From Saprospiraceae bacterium (GTDB lineage: Bacteria > Bacteroidota > Bacteroidia > Chitinophagales > Saprospiraceae), in NCBI GenBank assembly GCA_021739645.1, contig JAIPBL010000022.1, positions 1 through 64,000 on the forward strand: DNA of 64,000 nt, in the 5' to 3' direction. This document shows, piece after piece, positions 33,086 through 41,245 of the stretch. The notes below the pieces were generated by a model, which saw only the letters and a list, made by a program, of their open reading frames with translations, was not told where the DNA came from and made no database searches. Position numbers and translations under genes: made by a program. The first letter of the stretch is position 1. Each line of letters opens with the position of its first letter.

Positions 33086-34354
33086 ATGAAAAATTTCCTT
33101 CTTCTCGCAGCGCTCATCAGTGCAACTATCACCCTCCACGGCCAATCGGCAACGGATGAACATGAAATGCAAACCTTCGCCCGAAACTTCATGAACGCTT
33201 ACAACCAGAGCGACGCCAAGGCCATCCGTAAAATGTACCTGGACGATGCCGTGCGCATTGATGCGGAGGGCAAGGAAATCAAGGGCGCTGACAACATCGC
33301 CGCCTACTTCGCCGACCAGTTCGTGAAGAACAATGCCACGGTTTTCATCCGGCACCTGGGTGTTAACTGGTCTGACCGTGAGTACACTTGGGTAGCCAGC
33401 GGCACCTACGAGGTGAACGGCAAGACCAATGTGTACGACATTCCCATCCATTTCACCGGCCGCTACGCCAATGCGATGATTAAAGAAGATGGTCAATGGA
33501 AAATCGCCAAGTCCGTACATTTCCCCGTGGAGCATGCCGACCCTAAAGTGGCGGCCAACATCAAAATGTACACGGAGGTCTGGCATGAAATCATCAACGA
33601 GCGCCGGTTTGAGCTTTTCAACACCGAGCATTTCACCGAGGACGTGGTCATGCACGCCGAACCGGAAAACATCGTCGGTATCGAGGGCATGGCGGGCTAT
33701 TACAAAGCCTTGGTTTCGGCTTTTTCCGATGTCGAATTTACCATCAACAACATCTTCGGCGAGGGCGACCAGCTGGTGAAACACTGGACTTTCAAGGGCA
33801 AACATACAGGCGACTTTTTCGGCATCCCGGCGACTGGCAACATGGTCGAAATAAGTGGCAGCACCATTGTCCGCATGAGTAAAGACGGCCGCATTGCCGA
33901 AGAGCGGGATTTCATGGACAATATGTCGCTGCTGGCGCAACTCGGTGTCGTCTCGGCATCGGGTAACGTGGCCGTCGTGGATGGGCTGTACCAGGCATTT
34001 GCCAAAGGCGACATTCCTGCTGCTTTAGCACCGATGGATGCCAACATCGCCTGGAACGAAGCCGAGGGTTTCCCTTATTCGGACAAGAACCCGTACATCG
34101 GCCCGGATGCCGTGCTGAACGGCGTGTTTGCCCGTATCGGTGCCGAGTGGGAGTACTGGAATTTGACCGGTATCCAATTGCACGAAATGTCAGGCAACCA
34201 GGTTTTGGCCACGCTGCGCTACAAAGCGAAGCACAAGAATACCGGGAAGACGATTGATTCGCAGACGGCGCATTTGTGGACGTTGAAAGATGGCAAAATC
34301 GTGGCGTTCCAACAGTTTACAGATACGAAGCAGGCAGCGGCGGCGGTGAAATAG
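33086..34354 (+). CDS. secreted protein with three SnoaL/NTF2-like domains
   Basis: From the ATG at 33086 the protein has 422 residues: a signal peptide (MKNFLLLAALISATITLHGQ), a first SnoaL-like domain (about 22-150; FARNFMNAYNQSDAKAIRKM, DGQWKIAKSVHFP), a second of the SnoaL ester-cyclase type (about 155-290; NTEHFTEDVVMHAEPENI, HWTFKGKHTGDFFGIPATG) and a third (about 295-422) nearly identical to the C-terminus of the TPR-SnoaL protein. The frame is open to 33020, but the signal peptide sets the start; 33074 is an alternative. Three cups in a row on one secreted chain is uncommon. Ligand and activity unknown. Confidence 0.82.
   Translation: MKNFLLLAALISATITLHGQSATDEHEMQTFARNFMNAYNQSDAKAIRKMYLDDAVRIDAEGKEIKGADNIAAYFADQFVKNNATVFIRHLGVNWSDREYTWVASGTYEVNGKTNVYDIPIHFTGRYANAMIKEDGQWKIAKSVHFPVEHADPKVAANIKMYTEVWHEIINERRFELFNTEHFTEDVVMHAEPENIVGIEGMAGYYKALVSAFSDVEFTINNIFGEGDQLVKHWTFKGKHTGDFFGIPATGNMVEISGSTIVRMSKDGRIAEERDFMDNMSLLAQLGVVSASGNVAVVDGLYQAFAKGDIPAALAPMDANIAWNEAEGFPYSDKNPYIGPDAVLNGVFARIGAEWEYWNLTGIQLHEMSGNQVLATLRYKAKHKNTGKTIDSQTAHLWTLKDGKIVAFQQFTDTKQAAAAVK
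33965..34354 (+). repeat. duplicated SnoaL module, copy 2
   Basis: The partner of 30846-31237, sharing the same 5' boundary (GGNAACGTGGCCGTCGTGGA) and ending at the stop codon in both genes, which marks it as a mobile 3' module. Confidence 0.85.
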
Positions 34355-34365
34355 ACCGCGTTCGA

Positions 34366-34400
34366 TAAATCATGGTGATTTTAAAAATCACCATGATTTA
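34366..34400. repeat. perfect 35-nt palindrome
   Basis: TAAATCATGGTGATTTT followed at once by AAAAATCACCATGATTTA: a 17-bp stem with practically no loop, 12 nt past the stop of the triple-SnoaL gene and 4 nt before the decayed receptor gene. Runs of A and T at the centre make cruciform extrusion plausible. Confidence 0.85.
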
Positions 34401-34404
34401 AAAC

Positions 34405-35105
34405 CTGAAACTATCTATCAAATCCCTCCTAATCCTGGCCGCTGCGGTATGCTTTGGTCCCGGCCTTTCCGCCCAAACAAAAATGCAAGGCCGCATCATC
34501 GAAGCACGGGGCGAACCGATAGCCTTTGCCAACATCCTTTTGCTCACCGCCACCGACAGCGCCTTCGTGAAAGGCGAAATATCGGCAGTGAACGGCACTT
34601 TCAACTTTTCCCAACTCTCACCGGGCAGTTGCCGCTGCGAGGTCAGCATGGTGGGGTTTGCCACCATCCAATCGGCTGTTTTTCAATTGAAAGACTAACC
34701 GGGCGAAAAGATGATCGGTGACATTGTAATGGTCGGCATCATCAACCTGCGGCTGAAAAAGAACCCTGCCCTGGGTTTTAATGGGAACGTGACTTCGTTC
34801 TTTCACGCAAGGGGAATATCTGCGGTAAAGCAATGGCCTGTCCCTCAACTACGGGGGTGAGCGCATCCGGGCTTCGTTTGAATTCAGCCGCTCGGAGGAG
34901 GACTGCTTCGATAATTTTTTGGATACCAAAAACCAGAACGACTTTGTCCTGGATTTATAATCCGATGAGGTCAAGCACCAGACGGGCTGCAATATGGCCG
35001 CCGGGCTGGATATCCAACTGGCCAAACAGCACAGCCTCGGCTTCAGTGGCCGAGCCATCTTCAACCAAAACGACAATGTGCTGAAAAGCAGGACGAGGCA
35101 AAATC
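34405..35105 (+). pseudogene. decayed TonB-receptor-type outer-membrane beta-barrel gene
   Basis: The frame starting at CTG 34405 reads a signal peptide and a carboxypeptidase-regulatory-like plug extension (MQGRIIEARGEPIAFANILL, VNGTFNFSQLSPGSCRCEVS), ending at TAA 34698. In shifted frames later pieces read INLRLKKNPALGFNGNVTSF, YGGERIRASFEFSRSEED and LDIQLAKQHSLGFSGRAIFN, all typical of the outer-membrane beta-barrel family. The ATG is missing, internal stops and frameshifts occur, and most of an about 800-residue protein is deleted. The palindrome at 34366 abuts the lost start. Confidence 0.8.
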
Positions 35106-35161
35106 AACAAAAACAGCTCAATTATCCCATTTTACTAACCCGACATCCGCCTTTCACACCT

Positions 35162-35169
35162 TACCTTTG
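35162..35169 (+). promoter_or_regulatory. candidate -7 box of the UlaG-like hydrolase gene
   Basis: TACCTTTG, exact match to TAnnTTTG, 22 nt before the ATG at 35192. Confidence 0.5.
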
Positions 35170-35191
35170 TCCCTCAAAAAACAGCACAACC

Positions 35192-35875
35192 ATGAAAATC
35201 ACTTACTTCGGCCACTCATCCTTCCAAATTGAGCTCGGTGGCAAAAACCTCGTCTTCGACCCCTTTATCTCACCAAACCCGGCTGCGGCCAGCATCAATG
35301 TAGATGACATCAAGGCAGATTACGTGCTGCTCTCGCACGGCCACGCTGACCATGTGGTGGATGCCGAGCGGATTGCGAAGAACAATGGCGCTACGCTCAT
35401 TTCCAATTATGAAATCGTCACGTATTACCAGGGCAAGGGCATCAACGGCCACGGCATGAACCACGGTGGCAAGCGGAAATTCGATTTTGGTTGGGTAAAA
35501 TACGTCTTTGCCACCCACTCCAGCGTACTGCCGGATGGCACTTACGGCGGCAATCCCGGTGGCTTCGTTATCTGGAACGACACGGACGGCTGCTTCTACT
35601 TCGCTGGTGATACGGCCCTCACCATGGACATGAAGCTCATCCCGCTCACTTGTCCGAAGCTGGATTTTGCCATCCTGCCCATCGGCGATAATTTCACGAT
35701 GGGCTACGACGATGCGGCCATTGCAGCGGAGTTCATCGAGTGCGATACCATCATCGGTTGCCACTATGATACCTTCCCCCCTGTGAAAATAGACCACGAT
35801 GCCGCAAAAAAGGCTTTTGAAGCCAAAGGGAAAAGGCTACTTTTGCCGCCCGTTGGAGAGCGGGTGAGCGTGTGA
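35192..35875 (+). CDS. UlaG/UPF0173-like metal-dependent hydrolase
   Basis: A 227-residue metallo-beta-lactamase-fold enzyme. It opens MKITYFGHSSFQIELGGKNL with the family's first histidine. The metal motif is HGHADH (about 49-54), with later ligands in VFATHSS and FAGDTAL and a closing GCHYDTFPP. These UPF0173 members are cytoplasmic hydrolases of mostly unknown substrate; UlaG itself is a lactonase. The frame runs upstream into pseudogene sequence, but the ATG at 35192, placed just after a promoter box, gives the usual N-terminus. The end of the gene merges with a GTGAG-type repeat array. Confidence 0.9.
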   Translation: MKITYFGHSSFQIELGGKNLVFDPFISPNPAAASINVDDIKADYVLLSHGHADHVVDAERIAKNNGATLISNYEIVTYYQGKGINGHGMNHGGKRKFDFGWVKYVFATHSSVLPDGTYGGNPGGFVIWNDTDGCFYFAGDTALTMDMKLIPLTCPKLDFAILPIGDNFTMGYDDAAIAAEFIECDTIIGCHYDTFPPVKIDHDAAKKAFEAKGKRLLLPPVGERVSV

Positions 35876-36028
35876 GAGAAGTGAGAACGTGAGCAAGTGA
35901 GAACGTGAGCAAGTGAAAGATGCGAGCGAGGTGAACATGAATTCACTGACTCAACCACTTTTCCGCTCAACTTTCTCACTGGCTCACGCGCTCACCCGCT
36001 CACATCTCTCACGCTCTCACATCTCTAA
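35867..36028. repeat. inverted pair of GTGAG / CTCAC arrays before parA
   Basis: 35867-35914 carries GTGAGAACGTGAGCAA-type units (the 16-nt unit occurs twice). 35983-36028 carries the complementary kind (GCTCACG, GCTCACC, GCTCACA, TCTCACG, TCTCACA) at 7-8 nt spacing. The right array stops 4 nt before the parA ATG. The left array overlaps the last codons of the hydrolase gene. Confidence 0.75.
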
Positions 36029-36032
36029 TATC

Positions 36033-36809
36033 ATGGGTAAAATAATTGCGATAGCAAACCAAAAAGGCGGTGTGGGCAAAACCACGACGGCCATCAACTT
36101 GGCGGCCTGCTTGGCCATCTTGGAGAAAAAAGTGCTGTTGGTTGACGCCGACCCGCAGGCCAACTCCTCGTCAGGGGTGGGTATTTTTCAGGATGCCATT
36201 GAACTGAGCATCTACGACTGCCTCGTGAACGACGCCGATCCCGCCGAGGCCATTTACGAAACCGAAACGCCGAACCTTCACCTGATGCCCTCCCACATTG
36301 ACCTCGTGGGCGCAGAAATTGAGCTGGTATCACGGAACAGGCGGGAGTACGTGATGGAGGCGATGCTGAACCGGATACGGGACAGCTACGACTACATTAT
36401 CATTGACTGCCTGCCGTCGTTGGGCATCATCACCCTGAACGCTCTCTCCGCTGCCGACTCGGTCATCGTGCCGGTGCAGTGCGAGTATTTTTCGCTGGAG
36501 GGGCTGGGGAAATTGCAGCAGACCATCAACTCGGTTAAGCAGAATTTCAATAAGAAACTGGAAATCGAGGGTATTCTGCTTTCCATGTACGACAGCCGTC
36601 TCCGCCTCGCCAACGTTGTGGTGAACGAGGTGCGCAGTTTTTACAAGGAAAAAGTTTTTGACACTATCATACACCGAAACGCCAAAATCAGCGAAGCACC
36701 GAACATGCACCAACCGGTGATCATGTACGATGCTGGCAGCCGTGGCACGACTAACTTTTTGAACTTAGCGAAGGAATTTTTGAAACGGAACGGGGATGGG
36801 TTGCGGTAG
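36033..36809 (+). CDS. parA: chromosome-partitioning ATPase ParA
   Basis: A 258-residue ParA/Soj ATPase. The deviant Walker A is KGGVGKTT (11-18), the signature after it is [17 protein letters not shown], and the Walker B aspartate lies in [14 protein letters not shown]. It starts directly at [13 protein letters not shown] without the N-terminal HTH of plasmid ParA type Ia, as for chromosomal Soj. The open frame extends to 35913, but that extension is just translated repeat sequence. ParB follows 82 nt downstream on the same strand. Together with ParB it moves or segregates the origin region; no parS palindrome (TGTTTCACGTGAAACA-like) was noticed nearby. Confidence 0.95.
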   Translation: MGKIIAIANQKGGVGKTTTAINLAACLAILEKKVLLVDADPQANSSSGVGIFQDAIELSIYDCLVNDADPAEAIYETETPNLHLMPSHIDLVGAEIELVSRNRREYVMEAMLNRIRDSYDYIIIDCLPSLGIITLNALSAADSVIVPVQCEYFSLEGLGKLQQTINSVKQNFNKKLEIEGILLSMYDSRLRLANVVVNEVRSFYKEKVFDTIIHRNAKISEAPNMHQPVIMYDAGSRGTTNFLNLAKEFLKRNGDGLR

Positions 36810-36810
36810 T

Positions 36811-36846
36811 CAGTTGGCAGTTTGACAGTGGGCAGTTGGCAGTCAG
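36811..36846 (+). repeat. heptad array between parA and parB
   Basis: Units of 7-8 nt built on GCAGTTG and GACAGTG. The 33 nt at 36812-36844 are identical, in reverse complement, to 55645-55677 in front of the uppP gene. It starts right after the parA stop codon. Confidence 0.8.
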
Positions 36847-36891
36847 AGAATGCTAACCCAGCAGCCCCATAACAATTCAACAATGAACTCA

Positions 36892-37785
36892 ATGGCAAAA
36901 CAAGCAAAAAAAGCAGCCCTTGGCCTGGGCGTCAGGGCGCTCCTCACCAATATCGAGGCGCAATCCCATGAAAAACAGGTCGAGGTGGTGCGGGAACTGA
37001 CGCATACCGTAGCGATGATTCCACTGGTGGAAATTGAGGTGAACCCCTTCCAGCCGCGCACAGAATTCGACTCGGAGGCATTGGCCGAACTTTCCGAATC
37101 GTTGAAAGTACATGGTTTGATTCAGCCAATTACGGTGCGCCGGTTGGCGGATAAGCAGTACCAACTCATCTCCGGTGAGCGCCGTATGCGGGCATCAAAA
37201 CTGGCGGGCTTCACGGAAGTGCCAGCTTATATTCGCCTCGCCAACGACCAGGAGATGATTGAAATGGCGCTGGTCGAGAACATCCAGCGGGAAGACCTGA
37301 ACGCCATTGAGGTCGCCATTACCTACCAGCGACTGATGGACGAGTGCAGCCTGACGCATGAAAACCTCGGCGACCGGGTGGGGAAAAAGCGGAGCACTGT
37401 TACCAACTTCCTGCGCCTCCTAAAACTGCCGCCGGACATCCAAAAGGGCCTGAAGGAGGACAATATTTCGATGGGCCATGCCCGTGCGCTGCTCGGTATC
37501 TCGGATTTTGCGATGCAGCATTCCATTTTCAAAACCATCATGGCCGACCACCTCTCGGTGCGGGAGACGGAAGACCTCATTCGCAGCTACAACCAAGAAC
37601 GCAAGCCAAAGCCAGCCAAACCAAAGCTCGGTGCCGACTACCAAAACGTGCAGGACTCGCTCCGCAGCCGCCTGGGAACTAAGGTACAGTTGAAGGTAAA
37701 ACCAACAGGCGCCGGACAGATTGCCATCCCGTTCACTTCCACCAAGGATTTGAACCGGCTGCTGGATTTGCTGGAAAAGAATTGA
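36892..37785 (+). CDS. parB: chromosome-partitioning protein ParB
   Basis: A 297-residue ParB/Spo0J protein. The N-terminal CTPase/ParB domain has VNPFQPRTEF, LIQPITVRR, SGERRMRASKLAG (box II) and the highly conserved ENIQREDLNAIE. The helix-turn-helix follows (THENLGDRVGKKRSTVTNFL) with a GHARALL motif. A basic, proline-rich linker (ERKPKPAKPKLG) precedes a short C-terminal dimerisation domain. The ATG at 36892 (MAKQAKKAAL) is the family's usual start; 36883 is equally possible. It is part of the parAB operon, followed 58 nt later by the DUF5683 gene. Confidence 0.95.
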   Translation: MAKQAKKAALGLGVRALLTNIEAQSHEKQVEVVRELTHTVAMIPLVEIEVNPFQPRTEFDSEALAELSESLKVHGLIQPITVRRLADKQYQLISGERRMRASKLAGFTEVPAYIRLANDQEMIEMALVENIQREDLNAIEVAITYQRLMDECSLTHENLGDRVGKKRSTVTNFLRLLKLPPDIQKGLKEDNISMGHARALLGISDFAMQHSIFKTIMADHLSVRETEDLIRSYNQERKPKPAKPKLGADYQNVQDSLRSRLGTKVQLKVKPTGAGQIAIPFTSTKDLNRLLDLLEKN

Positions 37786-37843
37786 TGGCGTTAATTTTTG
37801 GTAAAATAACTCGTCAGTTGTCTTCGAATGGCGTTTTTCAAAA

Positions 37844-38530
37844 ATGAAAGAACGGATTTTATACACGGTTTTGCTGGCAATGGCCGGGATGGGCGAATGC
37901 CTTGCCCAAGTGCCTGACTCCGTGCAAGAGGTTTTGCAATTGCCTGTTGTTCAACAAGATACATTGCCAACTGACAGCCTGCTGATAGTCGCTGACACCA
38001 CCATTTTTTCCGATAGCTTGCCAAGCTTGGACACCCTCCCGCCCAAGAAGCGGCGCTTTCTCTACCGCACTTTCAAGGCAGATTACCCCAACCCAAACAA
38101 GGCGCTTTACCTGTCGTTGGCCTTTCCTGGTGGCGGGCAGTTGTACAACAAACGCTGGTGGAAAGCCCCCATCGTTTGGGGTGGGTATGCGGCTTTGATT
38201 TACTCGGCCAAGTACAATACCGGCATCTACAAACGGTTGCGAGACGCCTACATTGATGCACAGCAAGGCCTGGAGCACGAGTTCCCAAACCTCGATGCTG
38301 GCGACCTCAAACGCCTTCGTGACCAATACGACAAAAACAAGCAGCTCTCCTATATCGGGATGTTTGGTCTGCACATCATTCAGGCTGCCGAAGCATTCGT
38401 GGACAGTCACCTCAAGACCTTCGATGTGAGTGACGACCTTAGCTTCCGAATCAAACCTTCCATGGAGCCATCCTTGGCATCTGAGTATCCGGCATTGGGG
38501 TTTGGTGTGGCTTTTTCTTTTGGAAAATAG
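37844..38530 (+). CDS. DUF5683-family exported protein
   Basis: A 228-residue protein with a signal peptide (1-22, ending ECLAQ) and a proline/threonine-rich spacer. The DUF5683 domain spans about 70-228: NKALYLSLAFPGGGQLYNKR, WKAPIVWGGYAALIY, a charged helix, then MFGLHIIQAAEAFVDSHLKTF. Two hydrophobic helices suggest membrane insertion. The family is restricted to Bacteroidota and often lies next to parAB, as here; the function is unknown. The 58-nt spacing suggests co-transcription with parB. Confidence 0.85.
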   Translation: MKERILYTVLLAMAGMGECLAQVPDSVQEVLQLPVVQQDTLPTDSLLIVADTTIFSDSLPSLDTLPPKKRRFLYRTFKADYPNPNKALYLSLAFPGGGQLYNKRWWKAPIVWGGYAALIYSAKYNTGIYKRLRDAYIDAQQGLEHEFPNLDAGDLKRLRDQYDKNKQLSYIGMFGLHIIQAAEAFVDSHLKTFDVSDDLSFRIKPSMEPSLASEYPALGFGVAFSFGK

Positions 38531-38573
38531 GCTTAGCCTAATCGCCGCCAAATTGTTAAAAAATCAGTTTGAC

Positions 38574-38581
38574 TATTTTTG
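38574..38581 (+). promoter_or_regulatory. candidate promoter of the RDD gene
   Basis: TATTTTTG (-7) with TTG at 38553-38555 and an 18-nt spacer; 77 nt before the ATG at 38659. Confidence 0.4.
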
Positions 38582-38658
38582 CTTTTCTGGGAATTGCCGA
38601 AAATTGCGCAGCTCAACTAACATGATTTGAGCGCCCTTTTTTACCACAATTACTTTTT

Positions 38659-39126
38659 ATGGAAGACAATAACCTCATCCTCGACGAAAACTTTGGCCAA
38701 GAGGAAGGCGAACCGCAACAGTTTGTGATGGCCAGCCATGGCAAACGTTTCGCCAATTACATCATTGACCGTATCTGCTGGACCGTGATTTTTTTCGGAT
38801 TTGGACTGTTGGTGGCTGCCACTGGCAATTATGATGCAATTGCATGGATGGAAGACATCAACCCGATTCTGGATTTTTTCCTGACGGCTCTTGTTGCCAC
38901 CTTGTATTATTGCTTGTTTGAATTTTTAGCCAACGGCAAAACCATCGGTAAATTCATTACCCGCACGAGGGTCATCAATGAATATGGGGAAACGCCTGAT
39001 TTCGGGACGATACTTGGCAGGAGCCTTTCTCGTTTTGTGCCGTTTGAGCCATTTTCTTTTTTGGGAAATGAGGCAAAAGGCTGGCACGACAAATGGTCGA
39101 ATACGATGGTGATTGAAGACAAATAA
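38659..39126 (+). CDS. RDD-family membrane protein
   Basis: A 155-residue inner-membrane protein. The RDD motif lies in ASHGKRFANYIIDRICW (Arg/Asp/Asp positions), followed by a first membrane segment (VIFFGFGLLVAATG) and a second (LDFFLTALVATLYYCLFEF), then the family signature NGKTIGKFITRTRVI. The C-terminal WHDKWSNTMV is also typical. RDD proteins have been linked to ion transport or act as small membrane adaptors; no specific role is evident. It has its own promoter-like box. Confidence 0.9.
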   Translation: MEDNNLILDENFGQEEGEPQQFVMASHGKRFANYIIDRICWTVIFFGFGLLVAATGNYDAIAWMEDINPILDFFLTALVATLYYCLFEFLANGKTIGKFITRTRVINEYGETPDFGTILGRSLSRFVPFEPFSFLGNEAKGWHDKWSNTMVIEDK

Positions 39127-39149
39127 CTTGCTGAATATCAGTAGTTTAC

Positions 39150-39992
39150 TCAAATCTGAATTGGCTTCGCAACAATTCCGTGCTGCTTTAACAATCGCAG
39201 CACACCTTTCCCACCACCCAAATGCGCCGCACCTATCGCTGCGAATACCCGCTGCTCCTGCACCAGCGCACCGATTCGTTCCGCCATCACTTCGTTGCGG
39301 TGGTAGAGCATGAGGTGCCTCATTCCTTTGCTGTTTTTTTTCACCAGTTTGTAGAGCAGTTGCAGTTCGCTGGCTTCATAAAGTTCGGTGAGCCGGAGCA
39401 GGTACTGCCGAAATCTGCCGATGTTCTGGCAAAGGCCACTCAACATTTTCAACTGGTCTTCGAGTGTGATTTTTTGGAGCACCTCCATTTGTTCCTGAAA
39501 GGTTTCGATGCCGTGAAGCGACTTGCCCGCCGATTTTGCGAAGCCCCAAAGGTGTTGGTCGAGGGGGTCGGGCATTTCTTGCTGGAGCAGGCGCTCTGTG
39601 GCGAAATTCACCACCATGAACGGCAGCATGTGCTCAAATTGGGCGAGGTCGAGGCCTGTGCTTTTGAGCAGTACGGTTCGGTATTTTTGGTATTTTTTCT
39701 TCGAAAAAAAATCACTAATCCTTTGGCCGTCGGGTAATTGCATAACTCCCGAATCAATGCCCGACCCGGCATCATCCAAGTGGAATTCTGCGGCAAAGCC
39801 TTCGCATTCGCCAATGGCCTCGTACACCCGCTCCAGTTTCTGGAAAGCCCGTTGGTCGCGCACATGCATCGTACCGAACAGGTAGGACGGCGCTGGGAGC
39901 GTTTTGCCCTCCAATTTCCAAAGTAGGCTGTTTTTGAGCAAGGTGTTGTGATTCTGATATTGGGTTATTGGCAAACAATAACTCAATATCAA
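39150..39992 (-). CDS. TraB/GumN-family protein
   Basis: A 280-residue protein of the TraB/GumN (erythromycin-esterase-like/Tiki) superfamily. Near the N-terminus is PSYLFGTMHVRDQRAF, with the family's GTxH; later come FAAEFHLD and the C-terminal AAIGAAHLGGGKGVLRLL (GxxH). The Tiki relatives are metalloproteases; bacterial members are mostly untested. No clear signal peptide is present. The start at 39992 is the only ATG before the domain, though the first 20 residues look poorly conserved. Convergent with the RDD gene. Confidence 0.85.
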   Translation of the reverse strand: MILSYCLPITQYQNHNTLLKNSLLWKLEGKTLPAPSYLFGTMHVRDQRAFQKLERVYEAIGECEGFAAEFHLDDAGSGIDSGVMQLPDGQRISDFFSKKKYQKYRTVLLKSTGLDLAQFEHMLPFMVVNFATERLLQQEMPDPLDQHLWGFAKSAGKSLHGIETFQEQMEVLQKITLEDQLKMLSGLCQNIGRFRQYLLRLTELYEASELQLLYKLVKKNSKGMRHLMLYHRNEVMAERIGALVQEQRVFAAIGAAHLGGGKGVLRLLKQHGIVAKPIQI

Positions 39993-40005
39993 TTTTTAAA
40001 AAAAA

Positions 40006-40042
40006 AATGACCGAGTAGCAAATCTAAGCTACCCGGTCATTT
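40006..40042 (-). terminator. intrinsic terminator of the Lrp/AsnC gene
   Basis: AATGACCG-a-GTAGC, an 8-nt loop, GCTAC-c-CGGTCATT; on the minus strand it runs into a long T tract. 25 nt past the regulator's stop. Confidence 0.85.
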
Positions 40043-40066
40043 TGAGAAAAGATTCTGCTCCGGTTA

Positions 40067-40540
40067 CTAATCGTAATCGTAAGGAAGGGTCTTTGAGTTC
40101 TTCACTGTCGAGAGGGTCATCAAAGTTTTCAGGCGCTCGATTTCCTCGATTTGCGACAAGGTCTTAAAGAGCAATTGCTCGTAAGTTGGTATGTCCTTGC
40201 AAACTATTTTGATAAGAAAATCAGCCTCGCCGGTGATGATGTAGCACTCAACAATTTCGTCAATTGCTTTGATTTTTTCCAAAAAATGGTTCAGGGCGTT
40301 CTCCTTTTGCCAAGCCAAGGATACCTGTACGAAAGTCTGAACATTCAAGCCGATACTCTGTGGGCTAATCTGGGCGTGGTAGCTTTCGATAAAACCAGCA
40401 GTTTCGAGTTTTTTTACCCGTTCGAGCGTCGGAGCAGGGGAGAGTCCAATTTTCTTGGAAAGGTCAAGATTGGTGATTTTGCAATTCTCTTGGAGTATTT
40501 TCAAAATCTTGAGGTCGGTACGGTCAAGTTTATCTGCCAT
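40067..40540 (-). CDS. Lrp/AsnC-family transcriptional regulator
   Basis: A 157-residue regulator. The N-terminal winged helix (about 5-60) reads LDRTDLKILKILQENCKITN and LSPAPTLERVKKLETAGFIE. The C-terminal RAM ligand domain (about 70-145) has VECYIITGEADFLIKIVCKD, including the conserved GxxDxxL. It acts as a DNA-binding octamer or dimer that senses amino acids in known members; the ligand here is unknown. It is divergent from thioredoxin, with 304 bases between. Confidence 0.93.
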   Translation of the reverse strand: MADKLDRTDLKILKILQENCKITNLDLSKKIGLSPAPTLERVKKLETAGFIESYHAQISPQSIGLNVQTFVQVSLAWQKENALNHFLEKIKAIDEIVECYIITGEADFLIKIVCKDIPTYEQLLFKTLSQIEEIERLKTLMTLSTVKNSKTLPYDYD

Positions 40541-40761
40541 GTTATTTTTCGATTGTGATATTAGTATTTTTAAAACGGGCGCAAGATAGGAAGTCGTGGA
40601 ACAATCTGCAAAATATTTTGCAAAATACCTTTATTAATTCCTAATTATAAACTTTTTACTGCGGGTGGTTTAATTAAATTCGGAAAGCGGGGATGACTTT
40701 AATCACTCGGAAAGTATTTTTTGGCCAATTTTTCAAATGAGGGCGCAAAAGTAGTTTTTTT

Positions 40762-40769
40762 TATCTTTG
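40762..40769 (+). promoter_or_regulatory. candidate -7 box of the thioredoxin gene
   Basis: TATCTTTG, exact consensus, with a T-rich tract before it, 75 nt upstream of the ATG at 40845. The rest of the divergent gap 40541-40844 is AT-rich without a gene. Confidence 0.5.
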
Positions 40770-40844
40770 CAACAATTAAAACGATTGGGTTGTTATCCTC
40801 GTCGCTGTACAATTTTTCATGTAAAATCATTAAAACTCGATAAA

Positions 40845-41168
40845 ATGGCTTTTGAAATCACAGATTCTAACTTCAAGCAAGAAGTTCTCGACAACGAAGG
40901 TGTTGCCGTCCTTGATTTTTGGGCAGAATGGTGCGGCCCTTGCCGCATGATAGGTCCAATCATTGAAAAACTTTCTACCGAATACGATGGCAAGGCGCTC
41001 ATTGGCAAGGTCAACGTTGACGAAAACGCGGAGATATCGGTTGAATTCGGTGTGCGCAGCATCCCGACCATCCTTATATTTAAAGGCGGCAAATTGGTTG
41101 ACCGCCATGTTGGGCTTACTACGCAAGCTGTTTTAGCTCAAAAAATTGAGGCGCAACTGGCTGCCTAA
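40845..41168 (+). CDS. trxA: thioredoxin
   Basis: A 107-residue thioredoxin with the canonical active site DFWAEWCGPCRM (Cys about 31 and 34) and cis-proline SIPTILIFKGG. Length and motif order match TrxA exactly, so it is the general cytoplasmic disulfide reductant working with thioredoxin reductase. The frame opens 26 codons earlier, but MAFEITDSNF is the normal start and follows the promoter box at a sensible distance. Monocistronic, with a strong terminator. Confidence 0.96.
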   Translation: MAFEITDSNFKQEVLDNEGVAVLDFWAEWCGPCRMIGPIIEKLSTEYDGKALIGKVNVDENAEISVEFGVRSIPTILIFKGGKLVDRHVGLTTQAVLAQKIEAQLAA

Positions 41169-41205
41169 TTTTCTGCAACTACCTGATTTTTAATCAATTA
41201 GCATA

Positions 41206-41240
41206 AAAAGCCCTGTTGCGATTCCCGCAGCAGGGCTTTT
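41206..41240. terminator. bidirectional terminator between thioredoxin and patatin genes
   Basis: AAAAGCCCTG-t-TGC, loop, GCA-g-CAGGGCTTTT, between two converging genes. Confidence 0.88.
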
Positions 41241-41245
41241 CGCTT

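Noticed and set aside
35867-36028. Possible CRISPR array
   Set aside because: The units are 7-16 nt, contiguous and degenerate with no spacers of constant length, and no cas genes are present in the window.
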